Below are positions 34,263 to 47,095 of a DNA stretch of 64,000 bases, in pieces. Source of the DNA: Onchocerca lupi. Taxonomy: Eukaryota; Nematoda; Chromadorea; Rhabditida; Onchocercidae. A model generated the notes under the pieces. That model did no database searches, was not told the DNA's origin, and saw nothing but the letters and a program-made list of their open reading frames with translations. Both the position numbers and the translations under genes were made by a program. The DNA lies in NCBI GenBank assembly GCA_028564675.1, contig JAOVVO010000102.1:98953-162952 (forward strand), written 5' to 3'. How positions within the stretch are numbered: position 1 is the stretch's first letter; each line of letters opens with the position of its first letter.

Positions 34263-36470
34263 GCTATAATAAAATCCAATAAAGATATAATTTTATTAAA
34301 TTCAATGTAATAAGAATCATTATATAATACAAAATATCTTCTTTTCTTTATAAATTTTAAAGTTTTCATCGTTTTTTAACCTTCCAAATTGATCATAGCT
34401 GAAAAAAGCAATAAGAATAAAATCCCACTGAGAATTTTATATAAGTCAACTGGTCAAATAAATTTTGCTTCATTTTTATTTCCAAAAAAAAAACAGATTT
34501 TTTTCCTTCCATCTCAATTATTGGTTTATACTTCGGAAAAAAAAAAAAAAAAAAAAAACGGGAATAATTTATTTAAATACTGCAAAGAAGACGAATGAAT
34601 GGATGAGAAAAAAGAATGAAAAAGTTTAGAAATGAAATTGAAAATTGAAATGGATAAATTGAAATTGAATGAATTAAAGTAGAAAAAAAGCGATGAAAAT
34701 TATCCAAATGCCTATTTCAATATCTTTTCACTTCATTTTCCTACTACTATCCTTCAAAACTAATAATATTCGATTTAAAAAAAAAAAAAAAGCCATCCTT
34801 CTTTCTATTTTTTCCCTTCCTTTCTTCATCATTAAATAAACCTCTTTTTCTCTTTCAAAAAAATTGAAGTAATCAGAAAAAAAAAAAGGAAAAAAAATTT
34901 CAGTTTGAATAATAATTTCAATTAGCTACTAAATACTTACAACTATATTATTCCTCGTTTTTACTTTATTTCTCAAATCGATTAAAAAAAAGAATTTATT
35001 TGAGGAAAAAATCCCATGCAAACATATTTACTTATGTAAAAAAAGAAAATTTTTTTTGATTTAATTTTTTTTCGAAATTTTAATAATTCATCAAAAATTA
35101 TTAATAGAAGTAAATCCGTTTACACGGAATCGAAAATATTAAAATGAATACTACGATATTGAGGAATTGTAAATGAATAATATTTAAATGAAACTTTATA
35201 ATGTTCATTTGCACCTGAACAATTCAACAAACATTTTTCATTTTCTAAAATATTTGAACAAATATTACTTCCACTAAGATAATTCAAGCGCATTTAGGCG
35301 TAAAATGATTTGTTAAGTTGTTAAGTTCAGGTAAAATTAATTTTCTCAGAAAATTTAATGTATTTTGGAAATTTGTACTTATGATAATGACAGCGATTGA
35401 TAGTTTCAACTCACAAAATAATTATTTATCAGAAATTCCATCGTAATTACGAGAAAGAAAGTAAAAAGATTAGAATTTTAAGTATGTCAGTTTATAAAGC
35501 GGAAGAAATCCGGAACAAAATATATATTTTAAAAGCATTTCCGGAAATCAATTTTCTGACCAAAATATCGGAAACAATGAGAAAAATTATTCTTTTTCAA
35601 CATATTCCAGAAATTATTTGTAATGACATTCTTTCTCCGAAAAAAAAAAAAAAAAAATCAATTTCGGATATTTATACCATTAAATTTATGTCCCAAAATG
35701 TCAAGTCCTTCACTTATCACTGAGATTAAACTGATATCTGAATGATATCATATCGATTGTTAGTACAAATTTATGGAAGAAATGATACTTTTCTGCTATC
35801 GAAGAATTCGTCATATTGATAAAAATGGAATTCTTTTTTTTAAATACAATTTGAAATTAAAAAATTAAATCCGATATATAGTATAATATATTGATATTTA
35901 TTATAATGAATGGATATATTACAATTAATATATTTTTAACGAAATTCCTCATATTTATTATTGAACGAAATTTTTTTGAATTTTAAAATTTGAAATGTCT
36001 CGTATTTATCATAAATTAAATTGATATATATATAATAATAACGTAATCATTAATATATTTAACGAACTTTTGTCATATTGATTAAATAAAGTGCTATTTT
36101 TGAAGAAATTTTAAAATTTTACTCATATTTATTGAAAAATTAAAAGTTTTATAATGATATATCTTTATAACATATGATAATTAATATATTTCCAATTTTA
36201 TTGATCAGAGTTTTGTATGTTTTGGAAGATTTGATAAAAGATATTAAATATCATGAGAGATATATTGTCTTTTCTATTTTCCTTGTTGGCTATTTAGTAA
36301 TCATTTCAAATATTCAATTTCAATTTGCTCATAATATCAGAATATTTTTCTTTGAAATGATAAGATTGAAAAAATAAATAAACAAACAAATAGGAAAGGA
36401 AGATAAATGATAATTTAGCCAAATCAATCATTCGTCTAATTATGAATTACAACATACGTAATTACAATTT

Positions 36471-37095
36471 ACATTCAAAATATATTTGCAATTACAGCAA
36501 AAATTCCGATCGATAATGTCTATATTTCAACATTATCAAATAATTAGTTCGAAATTTTGAGCGAATCAATCGTTGAACAATCTTTTAACAGTTGTTAGCA
36601 CCTCAGCAAAGTTTAATATTCATTTAAATATATTCAAAATTAAAATGAAAATTAATCAGCAATGTTTGTGTTCCAGCATTATCAAATAATTAATTTGCAA
36701 GGATAAGTCTTCGGAAATTTTGTTTTGAATTTTAAATTTTTTGCTTTTGATATTTTCTTGGGGATGGATTTTAGGAAAATCTTTTTACTATTTTTATTTT
36801 TAAAAATTAATTAGCTGAATAATTTGAAGAAATTGATATTGAGTGTATTTTTGTTCAAATAACAAATTAGATTGATATTTTTTAAGAGAACTGATATTGA
36901 ATCAAGTTTTAATATTTTGTTAGAATTTGCAACAAAATCCGAAATCCATTTAAATATATTTAGAATTAAAATAAAATTCGATCGATAATTTCTATGCTTT
37001 AGTATCATTAAATATTTAATTAGTTTGAAAGAATCGATATTGAGTCATATTTGAGTAGCTTTTAGCACTCAACAATGCTCAATATTTTATGATAT
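36471..37095. repeat. Long-period (150-330 bp) duplicated segment, 3 copies
   Basis: 'CATTTAAATATATTCAAAATTAAAATGAAAATTAATC' near 36620 recurs at 36950 and, diverged, near 36471. Each copy is followed by '(C)AGCATTATCAAATAATTAATTTG'-like sequence and by 'GAATCAATCGTTG' or 'GAATCGATATTGAGT'. Confidence 0.65.
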
Positions 37096-37239
37096 ATGTG
37101 CTCCGATAAGTTGGAATATAGAAAGGCGAAAGCAAAAGCAATCAATCCTTTCAAATATAATTTCTATTCTAATTCCAATTTCAATTAATAATAAAAGTGA
37201 ATATAGGGCATTTTTTTTCTGAAAATTTATAATCTGCAT

Positions 37240-37242
<3 letters not shown>

Positions 37243-37278
<36 letters not shown>
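37243..37278. repeat. (TC)18 microsatellite
   Basis: A perfect dinucleotide run of 36 bases. Confidence 0.98.
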
Positions 37279-37282
<4 letters not shown>

Positions 37283-37475
37283 TGAAGATGTTCCAATGAA
37301 ATTTGAACAAACTAAAAATAAGCTCGAAATAAATAAATTAATTGATAGGATCAAATTTAACAATTGCATGAAAACTCGCATACCTCATAATGGAAATATT
37401 TCGATGAAATTCGAAATGAATTAATTAATTGATAAGATCAAATTTAACAGTTACATGAAAATTTGCATTCAAAAT
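37279..37475. repeat. Two-copy ~105-bp tandem duplication
   Basis: CATAATGAAGATGTTCCAAT (37278) and CATAATGGAAATATTTCGAT (37385) begin parallel copies sharing GATCAAATTTAACA.TT.CAT and GAAAA.T.GCAT. Confidence 0.85.
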
Positions 37476-38019
37476 TTCCAGCCTTTTATCTTAAATTTTT
37501 CATAATTTATCTAAAATTCAAATTTTATTCGAATATTTCGATTTGAAATGAAATAGTTTTTTCCAATTCCAATTAAGCCGAAAAATCTTTATCACATTAT
37601 ATATAAAATATTAAATGGAACATATTATTAATATATAAATTAAAATTTTAAATCCAAATATTAAAAATTGATTTGCTATTATTTTTCTTCATCTTCGCTG
37701 TTTCTTCATATTTTACAGTTTTAGAAAAACAAAAATATATAGAATAGCAAAAAATATAGTTAGAAAATGAAAACTGCGTGGTACCATAATATTGGGATAA
37801 GCATGATTAAGGCACCATACCATATAAAATTACTAAATAAAAGAAATGAATGGATTTGTACGAGATACGTGCCACGTCTAACATTTCGTGACTAAGACTA
37901 AATTCATTCATAAATGATTAATATTTATAGAATAGAAGGATAAAGTTGACAATTGTATATTCCATGAGAAAATGTCACCATTAGGGAGGCATCAAGGATC
38001 GATGACGACATAGAAGGAT

Positions 38020-38600
38020 AAATAAGAAGTGGGATAATGATAATGATAATGATAATGATGATTTCCTATCTTGATATTTCATTAAAAAATTTTAATTTTC
38101 AAGTGATACTTAAATAATGATACCTTTCTTACAATAAGATTTAATTTTCAATTGATACTCATTTAGGAAGAAAGGAAGAACATTTTATAAAAATAAAATC
38201 ATCTTTTAAATTAGAATATCATAGATTTGATAAAAGCTAATTCTTGCAATACCATAAAATTTAAATTGATATTAATTAATCAGAAAAAAACTATTATTTT
38301 GTCATTATTAAATAATTAAGTGAGAAATAATGATGATAATAATGAAGATAATGACTTTTGTTCCTATATTTCATGATAAATTTTAATTTTCAGTTTGATA
38401 TTTATTTTTAAAAACCGAAGATGTTTAATAACAACGAAAATAAAATTATTTTTTCCATATTAAGATATCAAAATCTAAAAAAGGTTTGCAATAATTTTAA
38501 AATTTGAGTTAATATATTATTTAATTCGAAAAAGATTAACGTTTTGTAAGTTATTATGGAAAATGCTAGTAATATTTGATCACAAAATCTCACAACATGA
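38020..38600. repeat. Two-copy ~305-bp tandem duplication
   Basis: Both copies start in GATAATGAT-rich sequence, then share TTTCAT.A.AAATTTTAATTTTCA..TGATA.T, AAAATAAAAT.AT, GATTTGATAAAAGC-like and TTGCAATA phrases, and end with TTTTGT.A.TTATT. Confidence 0.7.
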
Positions 38601-39685
38601 AATTGATATATTTGAATTAAATTCAAATTTAAATATAAAAGTGATAGAGAGAAAATGAGATGAAAATGTTTGAATATATTTTATCTCAAATCAGAATTTT
38701 TTAACATAGAAATTAATAATCATAATAATTCTGATGATACTTAGTTCGAATAGCATAATTTGAGACTCAATTTCAAATTAATTTAAGTATTTTAAAAATC
38801 TAAGCATCACAATTTCAGAAACATCCGAATCTTAAAATTTTTAAACAATTACCAATAATATAATCAATATTATTATCCGTGATATCATCAGCATTACAAA
38901 ATCTTGAAGATGATACTGTTGAATAAATGATAATACGAACGATTTTGTATAAATTTCAATTTTAAAAATAAATTCAAATGATATATTCAAATAGGAATGG
39001 TAAATTTATAGGATAAATGACTGCAAATTGAGAATTTTACGAGTATTTTAGTATATTTCAATTGCTATTCTCGATGAAAGCTTTTAGGTTGAGCATTTTT
39101 GGGCGCTATAAAATTACTCATTGAATTAAAAAGGAAATGAAAAACACGATTGAAGGGCGAGATTGAATTGGGAAAATGGATTCAGAAGGAAATAAGGCAG
39201 AACAGCGAATAACAATGTAATCGATTTTGAGTTTAAAATGATAAAAATTAGAATTGGAAAGGGCTAAGAGGAAGAAGAAAGATGATAGATCAGTTAAGAT
39301 TGGTGATATGATAAGATCAATTAGATGCTGGTATATTGAATGCATTAATTTCTAGAAAAAAGAAATGACAAAAGAGATGGAATAATTTCTAATAAATTTT
39401 ATTACGAATTTACTTGAAGTTTATTAATTAATTCTTTAATATTAATATTAATTTGAAATTTAAGTCGAAAAATTACGAGATATTGTGAATTATCATTATT
39501 ATTGATTATTATTGATTATAATTTAAGATTTTAGCTAGAAAATTACGATATATTGTAAATAATTATCATTATTTGGTAAAAACTATTTTTTTATCATTAG
39601 TTAATTAAATTAACAAGTATTATTATTTGTTATTTTGAGATATTAAGAAGACAATTATAAAATATTCTGAGTAAGCATTATTTCG

Positions 39686-39838
39686 ATCAGATATATGAGA
39701 CATTGTGAATAATCATTATTATTATCAGATATATAAGATATTATAAATAATCATTATTGTTATCAGTTACATAAGATGTCATGATTAATCATTGTTACTA
39801 TCAGATATATGAGATATTATGCATGATCATTATTATCA
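39686..39838. repeat. 38-bp tandem repeat, 4 copies
   Basis: Units at 39686, 39724, 39762 and 39801 follow ATCAGATATATAAGATATTA then TGAATAATCATTATTATT. Confidence 0.9.
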
Positions 39839-41020
39839 TCAGTTAAAAATGTATTTCATTGTGATATCGATTTCATTTTATGTTTAAAGTTATAAAAATG
39901 AAATGAATGGATAAATAATTATACTTGAATGATAGAAAAAAGTGATATATTTTGTTCAAAAAATTATCTTTTTCATGAAATCAATGATTTTTATCAATCG
40001 ATCATGTAATTATATCAGAGAATTCGTTGCGTGAAGAAATAAAATATACGTGATAATGCTTAATGTTTATTTCAAAATTAATTTTAAGAAAAAGTGAAGT
40101 ATTTTTTGTTTAAATAACTTCATGAAAAATATAGCAATGTTCTAAAATTTTTCCAACACAAACAGTTAGCGCAAAAAAAAGTACTTTTTCGATTAAAAAA
40201 AAAAGGTGATATTGTTAATGATGGCAATGATAACGCAAAAAAGTGATAAAAAGAAGATGATAATGTTAATTTATAAGTTTTTATCAAATTAAATTCATAA
40301 TTTGTATTACAATTTCTAAAATATACGAAGTGTCAAAGAAATGATCGACTGATGAATTTAATGATAAAGCTGATAAATATTTCAAATCTAACAAAGCTAT
40401 CACACTATTTATGATAGTTATCACACAAATCTAACATTAGCCATCACACAAATAAACATTCTAACTTCAACATAATTATCAAATTATCATCGAGAATTTC
40501 CTAAACTATGAATACAATGCAAAAAAAGCCGAAAAAAAATTGATTTGAAAATGAAAATGATTGAATTAAATTAAACTTTTCAGTAATTTGAATAAAATTT
40601 TTTTTGTATTATTTTCAAAGGTTTCTCGAACGATAAATATAAATTGTTTTTTTAATTTTTTTTCCAAACTTTTTGGATAATATATATAATATAACTAAAA
40701 ATAATTCCAAAATTAAGAAGAAATTTATATAATCTGATAATTGTATTCATTTAACTCGTAAAAAAAAAAAAAAAAAAAAAGAAGGAAAATTGGTTTTAAA
40801 CTCATTTAATTTAAGCGAACGAAAGATCATATCGCTAATTTCTCAACTCCTTGAGATCTAAAATATCGATCGGATGAATAGATAAATGGTTTAATTCAAT
40901 TCAACAAATCTCTTTTAATTCCTTCTAGCGGGATGATATTCGAAGTGATACAAAAGAGTTACAAGGTTACAACACAACTGATAACATCAGTAACACATGT
41001 AAGGATTGAGAAGGAAAGAG

Positions 41021-41043
41021 AGGGAGGGAGGGAGGGAGGGAGG
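41021..41043. repeat. (AGGG)n microsatellite
   Basis: Five AGGG units within a purine-rich stretch on the plus strand. Confidence 0.95.
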
Positions 41044-41319
41044 AGAAATGATTGGTGACAATAAAATGTCAACCAAAACAAGGAAAGACCACCGAGCAGT
41101 CAAGCATTTCCTTCCACTTTCATTTATTCCGCCAAGGAAATTTCAAATTTTTTCTTTTGATTAAATTTTTTTTTTTTTTTTTTTTTTGAGAAAATCAATT
41201 AAAGGCGGCAAAAAAAAGAGCAAGCATATTCAATTTAATCGTTGTATTTAATTAGTTTTAAATTGAATTTTTAAATGATAAATACAGTATTTTGAAAATT
41301 CACAAGCACTGTTTCAAAA

Positions 41320-41870
41320 TTATTTTTTCGAAATCGCCATTTCAAATTATATTTAAACATTCAATTTTCAAATTTATTCCTTTTATTTTATCAGTTTTAT
41401 TTAATTCTATTATATTAAGCATAATGAAAATTACCATTTCAAAACGATCAAAAACAAACTTGTTTATTCCGAAATTATCATTTTAAATTATATTTAAATA
41501 AATATATTTAATTTTCAAATTCAATACTTATCTTTATTTGCTTTTTAAATTGACTTTAAAAAAAAAGACACAATATTTCTAAAGTTTGTAGACAATATTT
41601 CAAAATTATTGTTTCAAAATTATCATTTCAAATTCTATCCAAACATTTAATTTTCAAACTTACTGAAAAATACAAATAATTTTTGTTTTGAAAAAAATAC
41701 GAATAATTTCAAACTTATTCGTTTTACTTTATTTGTTTTATTGAAGTCTTCTTTATGTGTAATGAAAATTATCATTTCATTAGTATCAAAACAAAAAAAG
41801 TTGTTTTATTTCAAGATCATCATTTCAAATTATATTTAAATACTTAATTTTTTTATTTTATTAGTTTATT
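41320..41870. repeat. ~150-200-bp degenerate repeat, 4 copies
   Basis: 'ATCATTTCAAATTATATTTA' plus 'AACATTYAATTTTCAAAT' recurs near 41335, 41477, 41617 and 41818. It is followed by TTTTATTTTATYAGTTTTATT and 'GTATAATGAAAATTA.CATTTC'. Confidence 0.75.
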
Positions 41871-42036
41871 TGAGTTTTCTATTTCACGTATAATGATTCG
41901 TTCAATTCAAATCGTATCTTTGGCATGATTCTGTCATGATTAATCAGATCACGAATATATTAAATCTTTAAAATGTCCTGTTATTTCACTTGGTTTACCT
42001 TTACCTGGTTGAATGCAATATCCCGAACCGTACCTG

Positions 42037-42059
42037 TCAATCAATCAATCAATCAATCA
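42037..42059. repeat. (TCAA)n microsatellite
   Basis: Five to six TCAA units. Confidence 0.95.
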
Positions 42060-42779
42060 TGTATGATTGCTGCATCGCTAATGAATGGATCATTTTTAAA
42101 TACGAAATTTAAATCTTCCATTCTTTTCGCTGACCATTTTAATTAGCGTTGATGAAGTTGCTCAGAATAATTTAAAATTTTTCAAGCCTAATCATTCCTG
42201 CCCATCAAATAGCTGTATTTTAATTTTTGTAATTAAATTTATTGTAAACAAAAGAATTAACGGAAAAATAAAAACAAAAATTAATCGAAAAGATAATAAA
42301 AAATAAAAAGAAATCAAAAAGAAGTAATATTTAATTTTTGATTTTATTTTTTTTCTTGTCCTTTTTTCTCTTTTTTAAATAATTTAACAATTAAAATTGT
42401 TGCCACCTTCCTAAGATTTTATTTTTTCTTTAAATAATTCAAAAGCCATAACTTAATTAATTGATTTTTTTTTTAAACCATTTAAAACAGCAATTTAACT
42501 TAACAATTTAAATTATTACAGCTTTTCATTTTTTTTTCAACAATTTATAAACATTAAATTTAAAAGAAATAATTGTTGAACATTTGGAAAAATATTAAAA
42601 GTTTGAAAAACAATGTGAATTAATAAATATAATTACTGATTAATTAATAATATATTATGATGGAGAAGATTTAGATAAATAAAAATTAAATTATAGTATT
42701 TTTATGAACATTCTGTATGGAATACTTGATTAAAAATCATTATTAAATGTAAATACAATTAGTATTTCGTATTGGAGTT

Positions 42780-42808
42780 TTTTCCGGAACACGAAAAGAT
42801 CCGGAAAA
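42780..42808. repeat. Inverted repeat TTTTCCGGA / TCCGGAAAA
   Basis: Perfect 9-base arms at 42780-42788 and 42800-42808 around an 11-base spacer. The arms contain the CCGGAA core bound by ETS-type factors, though binding is speculative. Confidence 0.8.
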
Positions 42809-43415
42809 CAGGAATTGAATAATAAAATTAACAGCATATCATATCAATCAATGATATGAAAAATTTGCCAGATTAAACGAATTTGATCCAATGATGTTAT
42901 TTGTTACAATAGCTAACGAATGGTATGTAGGAGCAAGAAAAATCGAAACTGATTAGTAAAGATAAGAGATAAGTTGAAAGGTTAAAGGTGAAAGGTAAAA
43001 AGTTGAAAATATCAAACGATAACTTTTTTTTTTTTTTCAAGCTAAATTACAATTCCATATAACATTGAGCTTCTGCAGTAATTTTTGTAAAGATTGCATC
43101 AATTCATTGATTAAAATAAAATGCGAAAATAAGTAAGCAAATATTGGAAATGAATAACAAAAAACGAGTAATTCAATTCTCCATTCCTTTGAAGTATATT
43201 GATTTCATCTAAAATTTTAATTGATCATCGCTATTATTTTTTAAGTTTTTTTTCCCATTTTATGACGAAAATGCAAAAATTTTATTTCACAAAGCAAATA
43301 AAAATTTTAATCATAAATAATAAAAAATCGATTCATTTATTTATAGAAATGGAAAAAATGCAATGAATGATTGTATTTAGTAATGCATTTAAAAAGAATA
43401 TCAAACGTGTAGGGT

Positions 43416-43494
43416 CTAGGCTATTATAATTTCTTTGGCCTTAAGGCTTTCAGCCTAGGAAATTAAGTATTAGCAGCCCAATGAGCCTTAAGGC
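43416..43494. repeat. Two copies of palindrome GCCTTAAGGC around CCTAGG
   Basis: The 10-base palindrome occurs at 43438-43447 and 43485-43494, with CCTAGG at 43454-43459 between them. Flanks (GGCTATTATAATTTC and AAATTAAGTATTAGCAGCC) are themselves an imperfect inverted pair. Confidence 0.8.
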
Positions 43495-43645
43495 ATTTTT
43501 CACTTCATTCTTTCCTTCCGTTTTATTTCTAATCAATTAAATTCTCAGGCATTGAAGCAAAATTTAATTTTATAACCAATATACAGAGGAGTGAATTAAT
43601 TTACGGTCTTTAGCACGAATATGTCCACTTGGGCATAAAACCGGA

Positions 43646-43837
43646 GAGTATTTGAACCGGAAATTAAGCAAACAGGTAGACGATGTTTTGACCCGGAAAA
43701 AATAAGCAAGCAGGTTGTAGAATATTTTGAACCGGAAGGAAGAAACAGGTGAGCAAAGAATATTGTGAAACAGAAAAGATAAACAGTACTTTTTGATAAA
43801 GAATGTTTTGAATTGGAAAATGTAAACAAACAAGTAC
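43646..43837. repeat. ~38-bp minisatellite, 5 copies
   Basis: Units at 43646, 43682, 43720, 43757 and 43801 follow GAATATTTTGAACCGGAA then AAAATAAGCAAACAGGT. Two overlapping minus-strand frames here arise from the repeat. Confidence 0.9.
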
Positions 43838-44387
43838 TTTCTTTTTTTTTGGACTAACTTTTTGAATATTTTAGGGATAAAATTATCATAAATATGAGGA
43901 ATTAATCAAAATGAAGTTAAATGAAATTGAATTACTTAAAAAAGAAAAATAATAATTTATAAATATTTCTATTAGAGGAGATAAAAAAGCGTTTGAGATA
44001 ACAAACTTAAGCTGAATGAATTAATTATTTTAAGTATTAAATTTCCATTTATGTTTAACAAAATATAACATATCCTTGAAAAAAAAAATATTGAAATGAT
44101 ATCTTTCAAAAAAAAAAAAAAGCTTAAAAATAGAGAAGGTTCATCGATTAGTTGAAAAAGGGCAGAGGTTAACAAATAATTAATTATTTCATTTATAAAT
44201 TTTTATTTCAATAAATTTTTTAAATTGTTTTAACACTACTTTATTTTTAAAAATAAAACAAAAAATAGTGATTCCCATTCTTTTTTGACGTTTATTGATA
44301 TAAATCTTAATTATTATCAGTGAAATCATTTTGATTAAACAGTAAAAGAAAGTGAAGATAAATATTTTTGTTTTTATCACTATAAGA

Positions 44388-44655
44388 AATAACGATTATA
44401 TGATATGATTAAATTAATTCACTTAAATAAATACCATTATTTTGAATAACGATTATACAATATAGTTAACATGATCCAGTTATATAAAAATCACTAAAAC
44501 GATTAATGATTAACATGAAATGATTAAACTAGCTCAATTGCATAAATATCATTATAAGGAATGATGGTTAAATGATATGATTAACTTGATTTAGTTTCAT
44601 ATAAATATCATTTCAACAAATAATGATTATATTGAAATTGAATTTAACTCAACGG
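44388..44655. repeat. 57-60-bp tandem repeat, 4.6 copies
   Basis: Units start at 44388, 44445, 44502, 44560 and 44620. The consensus is AATAACGATTATATGATATG, ATTAACTTGATTCAGTT, then ATATAAATATCATTATAA. Confidence 0.85.
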
Positions 44656-45264
44656 CAAAAGATTTTATCATTTACCAAAAAAAAAAAAAAAATTCCAAAA
44701 AAAAATATAGCCATTCTAAAAAATCTAAAAAAAGAATTGACTAATATATAAAAACGGAAAAATAAAACACATGATTTTTTTTTCTTGCCTCTTTTCAATA
44801 CAAAAATTCTGATAATTAAAAAACAAATGAATTTTTGATGAATCATTATCAAAAAAAAAAAAAAAAAAATTAAGTGACAGAAATTATCACAAAATAAGTT
44901 CCATTCTCATTGCGTTCTAAAAAAAAAGTTTTCATCAGAAAGTAAAATTTAAAAAAAATTTTTAGTGAAATGATATACACATGCATTTATATATATATAT
45001 GATACTAATGTTAACATTATTTTGATATAATTAAAGATAAAAATTTTGAAAAAATTTCAATTCTTCACGATTGTTAACAAAAATTAGCAAAATTTTTGAG
45101 TGTAGAACATTTTTGAGAACCTAAAATTTCGATCTAATTTCTATTCTTCATTAAATTTAATTTAGTTTCATCATAACCTGAAAAAGAAATTATGAAATAT
45201 TTGCTGGTCAAAGAATACTTAAAATCATCAGAAATTTCAGCTAAAATTATATATGATACATTTC

Positions 45265-45505
45265 AATTTATCAGTTTAAATTTTTAGCAATCCAAGTATA
45301 CTGGTTTGTTAATTTAAATACTAAATTATATGCAGTAATTTATCAATTCAATTATTAATTTATATATAATGATTTGTAAATTTCTATACTAATTTATCAA
45401 TTTAAATACTAAATTGTGCAAAATAATAATTTATCAATTTAAATGCTGGTTTATAATTAATTTATTACTTTAAATGTCAACTTAATTTATTAATTTAATT
45501 GCTTT
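45265..45505. repeat. ~45-bp degenerate repeat, about 5 copies
   Basis: 'TAATTTATCAATTTAAATAC' plus 'TAAATTATGCA' recurs near 45265, 45315, 45347, 45393 and 45430. Confidence 0.65.
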
Positions 45506-46452
45506 GCATTTATTTACCATACATTCTACCGCAAAAAGAATGATCAATTATTAAGCATTGATTTTTGATAGTTTCCAAAAATTTGCAATAAAAAGGTTAA
45601 TATTTACCTTCTTTCATCACAAATTATTGTCCCTAAAAATAATGCCAATATGTAAACAAAATTTTTATTTACATAAAAAACAACTTGGCCATGGTCACGG
45701 GCCATTTGGAAGGACATTTGCGCACAAGACATATATTTATATAAACCTGTGAAAGCAATGTAAACATTTATTTTGTGTCAAGGTAGTCGTCAAGGTGAAG
45801 AATCAATCATAAATACCAAAATACTGTAATTTAGAAAAAGGGACAGAGAATGATCGAGAAATGAGCAAAATTTATTACTGATCGTAAAAAAAAGCGAAAA
45901 AAAAATTGCTTTAGCGAAATATAATTTGCGATAATTGCAATATTTTATGCTAATTACGCAATAGCTAATTAAAAAAAGCCTCTCAGACTCAAATTGATTT
46001 TAGCTTGCTTTGTGCAACTGTATTTATGAAATAAAACTTAAAATTTTTGAAACAAAATTATTTTTCTCATATTTCGAAAAAATTAGTGAATGTGAAATAA
46101 TTTAGAATCATATGAATGATTTAAAAATGAATAATTCAAGAGTTGATAAATTATACTTTATGAATTTTAGAGTTAGCAGCAGATGCGCTGTGATTGACCT
46201 TGCTATAAGCAGCTGGAGAAGATGACCTTAGCAAAATGTTCAAATTACTATTCAGTAAGAAAATATCCGACATGAATAGACTTATGGCAAAGTAGCATTA
46301 ATTCAAGGTTTCGGTCCTTGATATCTGATGGCAAGCAAGGATGGGTGGCATTAGTTCAAGGTTATCTTAACATAATAAATCATCATCATCATCATTATCA
46401 TTATCATAAATTTGAAGAAGGAAGAGGAAAACATGAATGCAAAACAAAAATT

Positions 46453-47095
46453 GAACTGTCTTATCAACAATGATTATAATGATCATGAAATGATTACGAT
46501 AACGATGAAGATGACAGTAGTGATCGTGATAATTTGAGATAAAATATATGGATAAACTATAAAGATGGAAATCGAATTAGAATTACTGATAGAAGAAGAA
46601 AAAATCCTCATAAATTCAAGATAAAAGAGATTGCTTTGTTAACAATGATTATGATAACGACGATTATGACGACAGTGATAGTGGTGATGATGATAATGAA
46701 TAAAGTAAACTATAAAGATTGGAATTAGTGATGTAAAAAGAAGGATTCTCTTAAATGCAGAATGAAGAGAATACTTTGCTGACAATGATTAAAATGATCG
46801 TGATAGCGATGAAGATGATGTTGATGATGATCATCATCATCTTCATCATCATCATCATGATCAATTGTAAAATATAGAAATGATGATTGAAGAAAAATTT
46901 CCTTCAAACATGCGCGATAAAAGGAACTGGTGCGTTGATAATGATTATAAAAATCATAATCATGATTGTGATGACGATAGCAATTGTCATGATAGCGATG
47001 ATGACGATGGTGACGGATGAAGTATACATATTGGTAAATTATAGAGGTAAGGAGTGAATTGGAATGATTGACGAAATAAGAAAAATTTTTTGATG
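46453..47095. repeat. ~160-bp tandem repeat, 4 copies
   Basis: Units at 46453-46626, 46627-46766, 46767-46922 and 46923-47095. Each starts GA.T.CTTTGTTAACAATGATTA, then a GATGATGAC-rich middle, then 'AAACTATAAAGATTGGAATTAG', and ends AAGAAGAATTCTC..AAA. The Asp/His-rich minus-strand frame at 46725-46907 is the triplet-rich middle. Confidence 0.85.

Noticed and set aside
35397..35723. 108-codon Lys/Ile-rich plus-strand frame
   Set aside because: It contains a poly-Lys tract from an A-run, no recognised domain and no ATG start.
43570..43833. Two overlapping minus-strand frames
   Set aside because: They coincide exactly with the 38-bp minisatellite at 43646-43837.
45558..45752. Plus-strand frame ending QLGHGHGPFGRTFAHK
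   Set aside because: The GC-rich patch near 45690-45730 is short, the frame starts at a non-ATG codon and no homologous family is recognised.
46725..46907. Asp/His-rich minus-strand frame
   Set aside because: Product of a GAT/CAT triplet block inside the ~160-bp tandem repeat.
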